A DNA stretch of 64,000 bases from an uncultured Bacteroidales bacterium (GCA_903877385.1 CAIRDP010000020.1:124001-188000), one strand, 5' to 3'. Shown: positions 1-10,273, counted from the stretch's first letter. Program-made: numbers and translations. The notes: generated by a model not told the origin, from the sequence alone.

Positions 1-374
1 TAAGGCGAAACACTGCCAAGATCAAAATCGGGCTGTATCACCACAGCCGGGACCAGCTGCAGCATATTGCCTTTGAATTTATCCCATCCCGAAGAGGTGG
101 ATGTTGCGACGTTAACTTTTGTGTTAATGCCCATGCGGTAAACAACTCCAAGCTCAACAGCTATAAAGTCGTTGAGGAAAACGCCAGCCCTGATGGCAGG
201 TCCGAAACTTTTTCCGAGGCCTACAGGATGAACTTTATCTCCGTCCTGGTAAAGATCATACGTACGAGCGGTGTTAATGCCAGCTCCTATGCCAAGAGAA
301 ACATAAAATGAATTCTGGGCGTAGGTCATCGCCATGCCTAACAGGCAAACAGAAAGTAAAATTGCTCTTTTCAT
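1..374 (-). CDS. Outer-membrane beta-barrel-like protein, partial (C-terminus outside window)
   Basis: Reverse-strand reading MKRAILLSVCLLGMAMTYAQNSFYVSLGIGAGINTARTYDLYQDGDKVHPVGLGKSFGPAIR...; signal peptide followed by barrel-like alternation; open to window edge. Confidence 0.7.
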   Translation of the reverse strand, partial: MKRAILLSVCLLGMAMTYAQNSFYVSLGIGAGINTARTYDLYQDGDKVHPVGLGKSFGPAIRAGVFLNDFIAVELGVVYRMGINTKVNVATSTSSGWDKFKGNMLQLVPAVVIQPDFDLGSVSP

Positions 375-448
375 AACGTTGGGGTTTAAGTTTGATTTGG
401 TTCACTGAATGCAAATTACTAAAAAAAGAATAATCCGGTTTCACAATC

Positions 449-1813
449 TTGCTAATTTTGTTCACTGGAAAATACCTCAAGCCTCAAGAAACCTTGGCCC
501 GTAAATCGTATTTCAGAGACATACTTTCAGTTTTTGGCAGCAATTTATCCGTTACCATAAGCAACCTTGTTATAGGGGTCATCCTCTCGCGGGTGCTTGG
601 CGCTGCCGGTTTCGGGCTGTATTCGTCCATCATCGTCGTACCCGTGATCGTGATCGGTTTTACCCAGCTCGGGATCCGCCGCTCCACCATCTACCATATC
701 GGCCGTAAGGACATCGATGAGAACAACCTGGCCTCGGCCCTCATACTGCTGTGGTTTTACACATCCTTCCTCAGCATCATGATCTGCGGAATGGTTTTCT
801 TTTTTTCGTACAGCCAGCCCTACGATCCGCTGATGGTTGTGCTGGTTTTGCTCACCATCCCCCTCCTCCTTATGAACCTGTTTGCGGGGGGGATCTTTCT
901 AGGCAAGGAGGAGATCCTGAGGGCCAATATCATTAACGCCGGACCTACCCTGCTTACCCTGGTGCTGACCATCCTCTTTGTTTGGTTTATGAAACTTTCG
1001 GTGCTTGGGGCATTCATGGGGATTTTCGTAGCGAATTTCCTGATGTTCTTTTTTGTATACCGCACCATCATAGGCGAATACCGTTACAAGATCACCTGGA
1101 AATACCATGAACCCCTCATGAAAAGCATGGTTAAACTGGGCCTGGTCAATGCGGTCGCCATCTTCGTGATGCAGCTGAATTACAGGATGGACGTGCTCAT
1201 GCTGAAAAAACTGTCGACCCTTGAACAGGTGGGGTTTTATTCCGTAGCAATACAAATCGCCGAGCAGGTATGGCATATCCCCTATGCCATCGAAACCATC
1301 ATCCTCAGCCGCAGCGCCAACACCGACGACGATGAGGGGGTCACCCGCATCGTTTCCTCCATCTTCAGGCTTTCAATGCTGGCCAGCCTGGCTGCCTCGG
1401 TCCTGATCTTTTATATAGCTCCCTTCCTCATCCCCCTGATTTTCGGAAAGGATTTCATGCCGAGCGTACCCATGATACAGGCCGTTTTGCCGGGTGTGCT
1501 CATCCTGGTAGGCTTCAGGATCCTCAACAGCCGTCTTACAGGAAAAGGCAAACCCGAAGTTGCCATATATACCTTTGTGCCGGCCCTGGTCGTCAATTTC
1601 ATTGCCAACCTCTTCATGATCCCGAAATTCGGGGGAATGGGGGCCGTATGGTCGACCAACATCAGCTACACCCTGGGGTCCATCGCCTTCCTTATCGTTT
1701 ACTCGAGGAAAATCAAAATGCCAATCTCTGAGATCCTCTTGTTCAAAAAAAGCGATTTTACTTTTTTCCGGAAGATTTCCATCCGAGATCGTAATAATAC
1801 AGCGAAGTATTGA
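449..1813 (+). CDS. Oligosaccharide/polysaccharide flippase (MATE/Wzx-like)
   Basis: 454 aa, many TM helices, typical N-terminus (NLSVTISNLVIGVILSRVLGAAGFGLYSSI). Confidence 0.85.
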   Translation: MLILFTGKYLKPQETLARKSYFRDILSVFGSNLSVTISNLVIGVILSRVLGAAGFGLYSSIIVVPVIVIGFTQLGIRRSTIYHIGRKDIDENNLASALILLWFYTSFLSIMICGMVFFFSYSQPYDPLMVVLVLLTIPLLLMNLFAGGIFLGKEEILRANIINAGPTLLTLVLTILFVWFMKLSVLGAFMGIFVANFLMFFFVYRTIIGEYRYKITWKYHEPLMKSMVKLGLVNAVAIFVMQLNYRMDVLMLKKLSTLEQVGFYSVAIQIAEQVWHIPYAIETIILSRSANTDDDEGVTRIVSSIFRLSMLASLAASVLIFYIAPFLIPLIFGKDFMPSVPMIQAVLPGVLILVGFRILNSRLTGKGKPEVAIYTFVPALVVNFIANLFMIPKFGGMGAVWSTNISYTLGSIAFLIVYSRKIKMPISEILLFKKSDFTFFRKISIRDRNNTAKY

Positions 1814-3590
1814 CGTCGCCCAGGTCGCTGTAAATCTCGCCTATGGCAAAATATGCCTGCGGATTTCCCGGCTCCAGCACCAGCACTTTCTGGTAGCATT
1901 CAAGGGCCCTTGGGTATTCTCCCAGCTGTCGGTACGTCATGCCTAAATTGCTCCAACCCGGGATCAGCGCGGGATCCACGGCTACGGCCTTCTGGAAACA
2001 ATATAAAGCCGAATCGTACCGCTTATCGATCTGCAAAAAAACCCGGCCCATATCGTTCAGGGTGTTATACCCCCCGGGATAAACCTTGAGTGAAAGGTAA
2101 AGATGCTTTTTTATGTTTTCCCTCAGCGCCTGGTCTGCCGATCCGTACTTCAGGAATTCCTCGTCGTCGTTGAGCGTCGAGATCAGGTAGCCTGCATACT
2201 GGTAATTGGCCTTGGCCGATTTCTGCAGATGCGGGATGTCCTTTGTGAATAAGCTCATGATGTTCCTCCAGTCGGTGTTCCGGTTCACGGTATGAATTAC
2301 ATATGGAACCAGGATGACCAGCACCAGGCCGATGATCTTGAACCTCGATTCAAATTCAATGGTCAGGCTCCCGGGCTCGGTTTTAAACAGCCTGAAGATG
2401 AGGAACACCAGGGCCATGACAAAACCCAGGGATGCTAGGAATACGAAGCGTTCCGCAACGACCCCCACCACCGGAAGCAACAGGTTCGAATACATGAATA
2501 TCGAAACCAGGTACCAGAGTATGGCAAATGCCAGGAATTTTTTTCTGCGGATGTTGATTCCCGCGTAAACCAGCAGTACGGTATAAACCAGGGCCGAAAG
2601 CTGGGCCAGAGGGCTCCAGAGGCTGGCCAGGGGGATCATGTTATAGCCGTAATAGTACAGCAGGGGATGAGGGTAAAATAGTATCCTGAGGTAGAAAAGC
2701 AAGGACATCATCGCCGTTCCCAGCCTCAGCCAGAGTTTCTTTTCGAAATACAGGGCATTTTCGAAGTAAAAACTGCTGCGGGGAGCATGGGGAATAATGA
2801 AACCCGGGATAAGGAAGGCCGCCCCTGCAGCCAGGAAGATAAAAAAACCCAGCCTCATGATGGTTCCGGTTTTGAGATTGCCGAAAAAATAAAGCACGAG
2901 GATGTATAATCCCGCAAAAGGCAGGGCCGACTGCTTGCTGATGCAGGCGATCATGAACCAGGCGCAGGTATAAACTACAAAGCGGATCTTCCGTGTACTG
3001 ATGTACGAAAGCAGGTTATACATTCCCGCCATCCCGAAAAGGTATGCCAGGATCTCATCCCGGTTTCTCAGGCTTGCCACGACTTCGGTATGCACGGGAT
3101 GGGCCATGAATAAAACCGTGATCAGTACGGGGAAGAGGATGTTGAAGTTGATGAGCAGCCTGCGCAATACGTAAAACGTGATCAGCGAAGCGATAAAATA
3201 AAGGAAAACGCTGACCAGGTGGCTTCTCCCTGGTTTTTCTCCCCATAGTGAGTATTCAATGGCATAGCTTGCCTTGGCAACCGGCCGGTAATCATTGGTT
3301 TGTCCCCCGGTGTACTTGTCTTCATCCAGCAGGTAGGATGAGAAAATGGCCGGGATAGCCTTAACGCCCTGCCTCACCATATCGTTTTCGGTAAGCAGGC
3401 TGTCGTCGATGGCATAAGAGTTCCTGAGGGTGTTTCCGTACAGCAGTAAGGCCCAGGCAAAGAGGAAGCCGATGATGATCAGGTTGGCCTTCCGGGGCAA
3501 CGATTGGGTATAAGCCGTTACCGCCTCCCTGGTCCTGGCCCAGGACAAAGCTTTTTTAGTGCTTGGCTTTTTACCGGGATTCTTTTTCAT
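1758..3590 (-). CDS. TMTC-like multi-TM glycosyltransferase with C-terminal TPR repeats
   Basis: IDDSLLTENDMV...YRPVAKASYAIEYSLWG...HLVSVFLYF...HPVHTEVVASLRNRDEILAYLFG plus TPRs (YQKVLVLEPGNPQAYFAIGEIY). Confidence 0.8.
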   Translation of the reverse strand: MKKNPGKKPSTKKALSWARTREAVTAYTQSLPRKANLIIIGFLFAWALLLYGNTLRNSYAIDDSLLTENDMVRQGVKAIPAIFSSYLLDEDKYTGGQTNDYRPVAKASYAIEYSLWGEKPGRSHLVSVFLYFIASLITFYVLRRLLINFNILFPVLITVLFMAHPVHTEVVASLRNRDEILAYLFGMAGMYNLLSYISTRKIRFVVYTCAWFMIACISKQSALPFAGLYILVLYFFGNLKTGTIMRLGFFIFLAAGAAFLIPGFIIPHAPRSSFYFENALYFEKKLWLRLGTAMMSLLFYLRILFYPHPLLYYYGYNMIPLASLWSPLAQLSALVYTVLLVYAGINIRRKKFLAFAILWYLVSIFMYSNLLLPVVGVVAERFVFLASLGFVMALVFLIFRLFKTEPGSLTIEFESRFKIIGLVLVILVPYVIHTVNRNTDWRNIMSLFTKDIPHLQKSAKANYQYAGYLISTLNDDEEFLKYGSADQALRENIKKHLYLSLKVYPGGYNTLNDMGRVFLQIDKRYDSALYCFQKAVAVDPALIPGWSNLGMTYRQLGEYPRALECYQKVLVLEPGNPQAYFAIGEIYSDLGDVNTSLYYYDLGWKSSGKK

Positions 3591-4377
3591 CGCTGGATCT
3601 TTTGCCTATCTCAAGGGTCAAAAGTATGAAATCATCCACACTTAGTTGCTCGGCCCGGGTTTTGAGAAAAGGCAATCCGCCCTCATCACTTATATCGGCA
3701 GTAATGGGCTTCAAGGCGTTATGCAGGGTTTTACGCCTCTGGTTGAAAGCGGTTTTCACCACCCTGAAAAACAGGGCTTCGTCGCATCCCAGGTTTTCCC
3801 TGCTGTTCCGTGTAAGCCTGATCACCGCCGATCTCACCTTTGGAGGGGGCCTGAAAACCGTGGGGTTCACAGTGAACATGTATTCGGCATTATAAAATGC
3901 CTGGACGACCACGCTCAGTATCCCGTAGGTTTTGGTGCCGGGCTTTTCAATGATTCGGTCGGCCACTTCTTTCTGGAACATTCCCACTACCGACCTCACC
4001 CTTTGCCTCTGGTTTACCGCCTTGAATAAGATCTGAGAAGAGATGTTATAAGGGAAATTCCCCAGCAGGCTCAGGAGTTCGGTATTTCGTTCGGGGCTGG
4101 GAAAAGAATCCAGCTCATAGTCCAGGAAATCAGCCTCGATGAGTCGCCCGGCAATGGAAGGGAATTTTTTGGGCAAATAGGCGGCCGACTCCCTGTCCAC
4201 CTCTATATAATAGGTATCATGCTCAGTATCCACCAGCAGGTATTTCGACAAAACCCCTGTGCCGGGACCTATTTCAATAACAAGCCGGGGCTCTTTGGGC
4301 AGGGAATCGAGGATCTTTACTGCAATGTTTTCATCATGCAGGAAATGCTGGCCCAGGTGTTTTTTCGGTCTTAACAT
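3571..4377 (-). CDS. rsmA: 16S rRNA dimethyladenosine transferase
   Basis: LRPKKHLGQHFLHDENIAVKILDSL...EIGPGTGVLSKYLL...LGNFPYNISSQILFK motifs. Confidence 0.95.
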   Translation of the reverse strand: MLRPKKHLGQHFLHDENIAVKILDSLPKEPRLVIEIGPGTGVLSKYLLVDTEHDTYYIEVDRESAAYLPKKFPSIAGRLIEADFLDYELDSFPSPERNTELLSLLGNFPYNISSQILFKAVNQRQRVRSVVGMFQKEVADRIIEKPGTKTYGILSVVVQAFYNAEYMFTVNPTVFRPPPKVRSAVIRLTRNSRENLGCDEALFFRVVKTAFNQRRKTLHNALKPITADISDEGGLPFLKTRAEQLSVDDFILLTLEIGKRSSDEKESR

Positions 4378-4439
4378 CTTATCGAATCTTATCGCTGCTT
4401 AGGTTATTCTGCCACGGCTGTTTTTCCGGTCCAAACATT

Positions 4440-6317
4440 TTATTGGATTGTATCTCCCCTCAGGGTTCTGTATCGCTTTCTTGCCTCCGGCACGAACAGG
4501 CTGCCGGGATAAGTATTCAGAAGCTCCTGGTACAAAGCCATGGCCCCCTGTTTATCGGCCAGCTGGGTTTCATGGATCAGAGCTCTGTTCATAATAGCCT
4601 CATCGGTGATGATATCCACGGCCCGGTTCCTGCTCACTATGGCATACATCGAATCGGCCATGGCATACTGGCCCGTCTTTTCATAGATCTCCCCTTTGCG
4701 GTAGACCACGTTGTCGAGAATGGGATGCTGGGCAAAGCGCATGGGGATTGAATCAAGGGTTTGCAAAGCCAGGTCCTCCCTGTTCCTGAAATCGGCGAGC
4801 TCGGCCCTGGAATAGATCCCGAGCGCAACGGTATTGCTGTCGGTATCGTATTTATTGCTGATGAGCATCGAGAGTTGCATGGCGTCGTTGGCAATAAATT
4901 TCGAAGTTGCCGCCTTGAGGATGTCAAGCTGGGCTTTGGCCCAGTCGAATTCGCCCATGTAGTACGAAAGACGGGCATTCCTGAACTTGGCTTCCTGCCC
5001 TATGGCATCGTTTTTAAAATCCCCGTAGATCTGCTGGTACAACACCGTAGCCGTCCACAGATCCCCCCTGAAAAGATGGATATCGGCCAGTTCCATTTTA
5101 ACCGAAGCCCTTTCTTTTGCATTCAGCCCGTTCCAGGCCATAACGAGGTCGAGCAGGTCAAGGGCCGCATCGGCATTTCCAAGGTAAAAAGCATCCAGGT
5201 GCGCAAGGTCCAGCACCAGCCGCAAGGCATCCGGATTATTATCCCAGCGCCTGAGTTCGGCAAGCATGGCTTTCTGCAATTCCCCGTAATCGGCTGCCCG
5301 GGAACCGGGCTTTTCGTTCAGCCTGAGGTACCTGGTGTGAAGCTGTTCCCTGCGGGCTGCCTCGTACCATGCATGCGAAGAACCTTTCGAAACCACGTAT
5401 TTATAGGCCTGCTCCGCCACCTCGTAGTTCCCGTTCGAAACAGCCAGGCTGGCAAGGTCCATGATGCGGCTGCCGTCCTCCCTGAGGCGTCGGTCCAGGG
5501 CTTTGGCCTGGACCAGGGCAAGTTCAAAATCCTTTTCCTGTATCGAATACCACCATAAAAGCTCCGAATAATAAGCCTGGTCGGGCTGCTTCTGTATCCT
5601 TTCCAGCAGTATGCTCCTGAACGCGGTATGTTTCGAATTATCGTCATCCTGCGCCAGCAGCGACTGCAGATGGTCCTTTACAGTGGCCTCATAATTCATG
5701 TCAAGGGTGAGGAAGTTGAGATATTCGCCTATGGCCGCGTCGAAATTCCCCATCCTTTCGTATGCCGATGCCAGTTCAAACCCTATGGTATTCATTTCGG
5801 GCAGGAGTTCCCTGCCTTTTTTATACGTGCTCACCACATACTCCATTTCACCCTTCGAATAAAAGGCGTTGGCAAGCTCGTTAAGCTGGGTCGCATCGGC
5901 CGGCAAACGCTTCAAAGCATCATCGTAAATCTTCTTTGATTTTGCAATATTTCCCTCCCTGAAATACACGTAACCAAGATCGACCTGGTATTTGAGGGCA
6001 TTCTGGTCGATTTTCTGTTGACTGCGGATGAGTTTTTTCGCTTCCTCATAATCCAGGGTCTCGACAAGGCAGAACAGATAGTAGGTATAATTATAATATG
6101 AAGGATTTTTCGGGTAGATCCTCGAATACAGCTCCCCGGCCTTCTCGAAATTCCTGGCCTGGAAGAACTGCATCGCCATCTGGTCCTCGTTATTCGCGGT
6201 AACCGCATCCTGCTGGAACGGAAGCACATTGCTCCCCGCCCGATGGTCCTGGGCCCTTGAAATCAGCGGAGATTGCAGTAAGAGGGAAATAAAAATAAAG
6301 ATGAATAATCGAATCAC
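4440..6317 (-). CDS. TPR-repeat secreted protein; start reassigned to GTG at 6317
   Basis: TPR-rich ORF; in-frame GTG gives signal peptide VIRLFIFIFISLLLQSPLISRAQ. Upstream ORF extension (to 6473) is made of repeat DNA. Confidence 0.8.
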   Translation of the reverse strand: MIRLFIFIFISLLLQSPLISRAQDHRAGSNVLPFQQDAVTANNEDQMAMQFFQARNFEKAGELYSRIYPKNPSYYNYTYYLFCLVETLDYEEAKKLIRSQQKIDQNALKYQVDLGYVYFREGNIAKSKKIYDDALKRLPADATQLNELANAFYSKGEMEYVVSTYKKGRELLPEMNTIGFELASAYERMGNFDAAIGEYLNFLTLDMNYEATVKDHLQSLLAQDDDNSKHTAFRSILLERIQKQPDQAYYSELLWWYSIQEKDFELALVQAKALDRRLREDGSRIMDLASLAVSNGNYEVAEQAYKYVVSKGSSHAWYEAARREQLHTRYLRLNEKPGSRAADYGELQKAMLAELRRWDNNPDALRLVLDLAHLDAFYLGNADAALDLLDLVMAWNGLNAKERASVKMELADIHLFRGDLWTATVLYQQIYGDFKNDAIGQEAKFRNARLSYYMGEFDWAKAQLDILKAATSKFIANDAMQLSMLISNKYDTDSNTVALGIYSRAELADFRNREDLALQTLDSIPMRFAQHPILDNVVYRKGEIYEKTGQYAMADSMYAIVSRNRAVDIITDEAIMNRALIHETQLADKQGAMALYQELLNTYPGSLFVPEARKRYRTLRGDTIQ

Positions 6318-6390
6318 TCCCGGGAAATTCTTCGCCCCTCTGGGGCAAAACCCCGGTCCAGGGTTCTGCCCTGGGGTTAATACCGATTTA
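6312..6390 (-). repeat. Dispersed 79-bp double-hairpin element, copy A
   Basis: Gapless alignment to 59192-59270 (61/79 by hand); two tandem 6-bp-stem hairpins. Confidence 0.85.
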
Positions 6391-6432
6391 TTAGTCGAAT
6401 ACCCGGATAAAGGAATTATGAACCGCTTAACA

Positions 6433-6474
6433 ATTCGACATTCAAAATTCGTTGATCGATATTCGATATTCATC
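6433..6474. repeat. Heptanucleotide repeat (6 units, ATTCnnn)
   Basis: ATTCGAC ATTCAAA ATTCGTT GATCGAT ATTCGAT ATTCATC. Confidence 0.93.
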
Positions 6475-6476
6475 TT

Positions 6477-7670
6477 TTACCCATTAAGTAAGCGCAACGC
6501 CATCCACGCCATCAGCCCCATTCCCGTTTTGATGGCTGATTCATCGACATCAAACCCTGCGGTATGAAGATTCGGGCCGATGCCAATGGCAGGATCGGCA
6601 ATGCCCAGCCCGTAAAAACACGAAGGCGCCAGCTGGGCGAAATAAGAGAAATCCTCGGCCCCCATCTTCTGTTCCATGGGTTTAACGTTGTTTTCGCCCA
6701 GATAATCTGCTGCAAGCACCGAAAGCTTTTGGGTAAGTTCCTCGTTGTTGAACAGGTAGGGATATCCCCTGTCGATAGTGATGTCGCAGCTCCCCCCCAT
6801 GGCCCCGGCCGTTCCTCCCGCGATGGTCCTGATGAGTTCGTGCACCCTGGCCCTCCATTCTTCGTCGAATGTCCTCACCGTGCCTTCAAGCCTTACCGTT
6901 TCGGGGATCACATTCGTCCTCCCCTCCCCCAGGAACTTTCCAACAGTGACCACCGTTGAAACAAGGGGATTCGCATTCCTGCTTACGATCTGCTGAAGCG
7001 CTACCACGATATGCGAAGCTATCAGTATGGGGTCGACGGTGGTCTGGGGCATGGCTCCGTGACCGCCTTTTCCTTTAACTGTAATGAAGAATTCATCCGT
7101 TGAAGCCATGAACATGCCCGGCCTGAACCCTGCCTCCCCCGCGCTGAGGAAGGGGAATACATGCTGACCTATCACGAAATCGGGTTTCGGATTTTCCATG
7201 GCGCCCTCCTCTATCATCCTGATGGCTCCACCGGGGTAGGTCTCCTCAGAAGGCTGGAAAAAGAGTTTGATGGTTCCCCTGAAACTGTCCTTAAGTCCGT
7301 TCAGTATCTTCGCCGCCCCCAGCAGGCAGGCTATATGCACATCATGTCCGCAGGCATGCATCACCCCCGGGTTTTCCGAACGGTAGGCTACCTCGTTGGT
7401 TTCCTTGATGGGAAGGGCGTCCGTATCGGCCCTGAGCGCAAGACATGCGGCTTGCGGCTCGCGGCCCTCGATGATCCCGACGATCCCATATCCGCCAACA
7501 TAATCAGTAAAATGAATACCGTTTTCCCTGAGCTTTGACCCGATCAACTCCATGGTGTTTTTTTCCTGCTTCGACAGCTCCGGGTGCTGGTGAATATGAC
7601 GGCGGATCCCTTTCATCTCGGGATGGTATTCTTCGGCCTTAAGGCGGATGAGGTTTGCGATATCAGCCAT
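6477..7670 (-). CDS. M20-family amidohydrolase/aminoacylase-type peptidase
   Basis: RRHIHQHPELSKQE...RADTDALPI...MHACGHDVHIACLLGAAKIL...GKGGHGAMPQ...KMGAEDFSYF. Confidence 0.95.
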   Translation of the reverse strand: MADIANLIRLKAEEYHPEMKGIRRHIHQHPELSKQEKNTMELIGSKLRENGIHFTDYVGGYGIVGIIEGREPQAACLALRADTDALPIKETNEVAYRSENPGVMHACGHDVHIACLLGAAKILNGLKDSFRGTIKLFFQPSEETYPGGAIRMIEEGAMENPKPDFVIGQHVFPFLSAGEAGFRPGMFMASTDEFFITVKGKGGHGAMPQTTVDPILIASHIVVALQQIVSRNANPLVSTVVTVGKFLGEGRTNVIPETVRLEGTVRTFDEEWRARVHELIRTIAGGTAGAMGGSCDITIDRGYPYLFNNEELTQKLSVLAADYLGENNVKPMEQKMGAEDFSYFAQLAPSCFYGLGIADPAIGIGPNLHTAGFDVDESAIKTGMGLMAWMALRLLNG

Positions 7671-8158
7671 GTCTCTTGAATTTAAAGTTCAAAGGTACAG
7701 AAATTCGCGATGTTATGATGTTGTGGCGTACGCGCAGGTATTTTCATCGAAGCATCCCGCCTCTGCAACGCGAAGCGTTGCCCATCCCGCCTCTCCCTTT
7801 CCCCTGCTCCCTCAGCTACGGAACTGCTGCGACCCACCATCGGCTTGCTTCCTAAGCCAGGTCAGCCGTTCGGTACGGCATGTTATATTGTATAAATATT
7901 GTTTGCTGAATCCGTACCTCACTTCTCCACCTGGCTTTACGGAAGCTTCGCCAGGTGGGGACCCCGCATCAGTTCCTGATGCTTTGGGATACAGGGAAAA
8001 GGCCTCAGCGATTAGCACTATCTCCCTTGGTATTTGAAGCGAAGCAAATGCATAAGCTGCCCTGGCTTCAAGGAGCGAACATGTGAAAAGATTCTAATCT
8101 GGGAATTGGAGGCGTGAGCGACGCAGAAGGCGCAGCAGCGGTGCAAGGTGGCGAGCGA

Positions 8159-9697
8159 CTATAGCGGAATATTCCCGTGCTTCTTCGGCGGATTCTGCTT
8201 GCTCTTATGCTGCGTCAGCTCCAGCGCCTGGATCAGCTTCATCCTCGTCTGCTTCGGCAGTATGATCTCATCAACATAACCCAGCTCAGCCGCCTTGTAC
8301 GGATTCGCAAACGTCTTGCGGTAGTTGTCCACCGCCTCGGCCCTTTCAGCCTCGCCAAGCTTGCCCTTATGAATGATATTTACTGCTCCCTCGGGACCCA
8401 TCACCGCGATTTCGGCAGTGGGATACGCAAAATTCACGTCACCGCCTATATGCTTGCTCGACATCACGCAGTATGCGCCCCCGTATGCTTTTCTGGTGAT
8501 CACAGTGATCTTGGGAACAGTGGCCTCGCAGAAGGCATACAGGAGTTTGGCTCCGTGTTTGATGATGCCTCCGAACTCCTGGTTGGTCCCGGGAAGGAAG
8601 CCCGGCACGTCTTCAAAGGTGATGAGCGGTATGTTGAACGCATCGCAGAACCTTACGAACCTGGCGCCCTTCACCGATGAGTTGATATCGAGCACCCCGG
8701 CCAGGTAAGCCGGCTGGTTTGCGACAATGCCAACGGGTTTTCCGCCGAGGCGGGCAAATCCTATGATGATATTGCCAGCATAATGCGGCATCACTTCAAA
8801 GAAATTATTGTTGTCGACAACCGTGGTTATGATGTCCTTTATATCGTAAGGCTTGTTGGGATCGGCCGGGACTATTTCCTGGAGCTTCTCATCCTGCCTC
8901 ATGATATCATCGGTACACGGACGTGTAGGCGGATCAGCCATGTTGTTCGAAGGCAGAAAACCGAGCAGCTCCCTTATCATCATGATGAGCTGTTCATCGT
9001 TTTCGGCGGCAAAATGGGCTACCCCGCTCTTTGAATTATGGGTCATGGCCCCTCCGAGCTCATCCATGGTCACTTCTTCATGGGTAACGGTCTTGATGAC
9101 CTCAGGTCCCGTGACAAACATATAACTGCTTTCCTTGACCATGAAAATGAAATCGGTCATGGCGGGGGAATATACTGCCCCCCCTGCACAGGGACCAAGG
9201 ATGGCCGAGATCTGGGGAATTACACCCGAAGCCTGTACGTTTCGGTAAAAAATATCGGCATAACCTGCAAGACTTTCAACACCTTCCTGTATGCGGGCCC
9301 CGCCTGAATCGTTCAGCCCGATCACGGGAGCACCCATGCTCATGGCCATATCCATGATCTTCACGACCTTTTCGGCATTTGCCCGGCTCATGGTCCCTCC
9401 GAAAACAGTAAAATCCTGGGCAAAAACAAAGGTAAGCCGCCCGTCGACCTTGCCGTAACCGGTTACCATTCCGTCGCCGGGGATCTTGTTCTTTGCCATG
9501 CCGAAATCATGGCAGCGGTGGGTCACCAGCTTATCGGTCTCAACAAAGGTATTCGGGTCGAGAAGCAATCCTACCCTTTCACGGGCTGTCAAACGGCCCT
9601 GCTTATGCAGTTTTTCGATTTTCTCAACACCCCCGCCCAACTCTGCGGCTTTATTCCGGCTCTCGAAATCATGTAACTTTTCTTCCAATGAAATCAT
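8159..9697 (-). CDS. Acyl-CoA (propionyl-/methylmalonyl-CoA type) carboxylase carboxyltransferase subunit
   Basis: [28 protein letters not shown]...[17 protein letters not shown]...[13 protein letters not shown]...[14 protein letters not shown]. Confidence 0.95.
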   Translation of the reverse strand: MISLEEKLHDFESRNKAAELGGGVEKIEKLHKQGRLTARERVGLLLDPNTFVETDKLVTHRCHDFGMAKNKIPGDGMVTGYGKVDGRLTFVFAQDFTVFGGTMSRANAEKVVKIMDMAMSMGAPVIGLNDSGGARIQEGVESLAGYADIFYRNVQASGVIPQISAILGPCAGGAVYSPAMTDFIFMVKESSYMFVTGPEVIKTVTHEEVTMDELGGAMTHNSKSGVAHFAAENDEQLIMMIRELLGFLPSNNMADPPTRPCTDDIMRQDEKLQEIVPADPNKPYDIKDIITTVVDNNNFFEVMPHYAGNIIIGFARLGGKPVGIVANQPAYLAGVLDINSSVKGARFVRFCDAFNIPLITFEDVPGFLPGTNQEFGGIIKHGAKLLYAFCEATVPKITVITRKAYGGAYCVMSSKHIGGDVNFAYPTAEIAVMGPEGAVNIIHKGKLGEAERAEAVDNYRKTFANPYKAAELGYVDEIILPKQTRMKLIQALELTQHKSKQNPPKKHGNIPL

Positions 9698-9736
9698 ATA
9701 TTAATGATTAGTTGATTAATAATGAGTGATGAGTTT

Positions 9737-9757
9737 ACTCATGCCTCATGCCTCATG
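9737..9757. repeat. Heptanucleotide repeat (3 units, (A/C)CTCATG)
   Basis: ACTCATG CCTCATG CCTCATG between the BCCP and carboxyltransferase genes. Confidence 0.85.
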
Positions 9758-9763
9758 GTTAAT

Positions 9764-10273
9764 TTATTCCAGTTTCATCATGAGCTGATGAGCATTTACG
9801 GTATCTCCTTCTTTCACGAGAACTTCGAGTACGGTCTTATCGTGGCTTGCCTTGAATTCGCTTTGCATCTTCATCGCCTCCACCACGATCAGCGTTTGGC
9901 CCGCAAGAACCTGGTCCCCGGCTTTTACCGGGATCTTCACAACTTTCCCGGGCATGGGCGAAGCTACCAGGTTTTCTTCTTCCTGCTGCATGCCCTGGCT
10001 GCGGCTGCTGATATATTTTGATTCGGCATCCACAACCTCCACGTTGAACGTCTTGGCAAATGTGTTTACAATGTACTTTTTGCTGTTGTCGCTTTCGATA
10101 AGCTCAACGTTGTATGAATGCCCGTTATACAGTATGGAATAAACACCCTGCTCCACCATTGCAATATCAACATCGTACTTATGCCCGTCGATATCAAGCA
10201 GTACCTTGTTTCCGTTTCTGCTCAGCACATCCACCTTTGCGGTGCGTTGCCCCAGGTTGACTTCGTATGCCAT
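9764..10273 (-). CDS. Biotin carboxyl carrier protein (biotin/lipoyl attachment domain)
   Basis: C-terminal VVEAMKMQSEFKA biotinylation motif; start set at MAYEVNLGQ rather than the upstream ORF start (10465), which overlaps accC. Confidence 0.9.
   Translation of the reverse strand: MAYEVNLGQRTAKVDVLSRNGNKVLLDIDGHKYDVDIAMVEQGVYSILYNGHSYNVELIESDNSKKYIVNTFAKTFNVEVVDAESKYISSRSQGMQQEEENLVASPMPGKVVKIPVKAGDQVLAGQTLIVVEAMKMQSEFKASHDKTVLEVLVKEGDTVNAHQLMMKLE

Noticed and set aside
4761-5558. 265-aa plus-strand ORF opposite the TPR gene
   Set aside because: Shadow ORF of a TPR-coding region.
7648-8037. 129-aa plus-strand ORF in the non-coding gap
   Set aside because: Starts inside the M20 gene antisense, low-quality composition, no recognisable motif; hairpins explain the region better.
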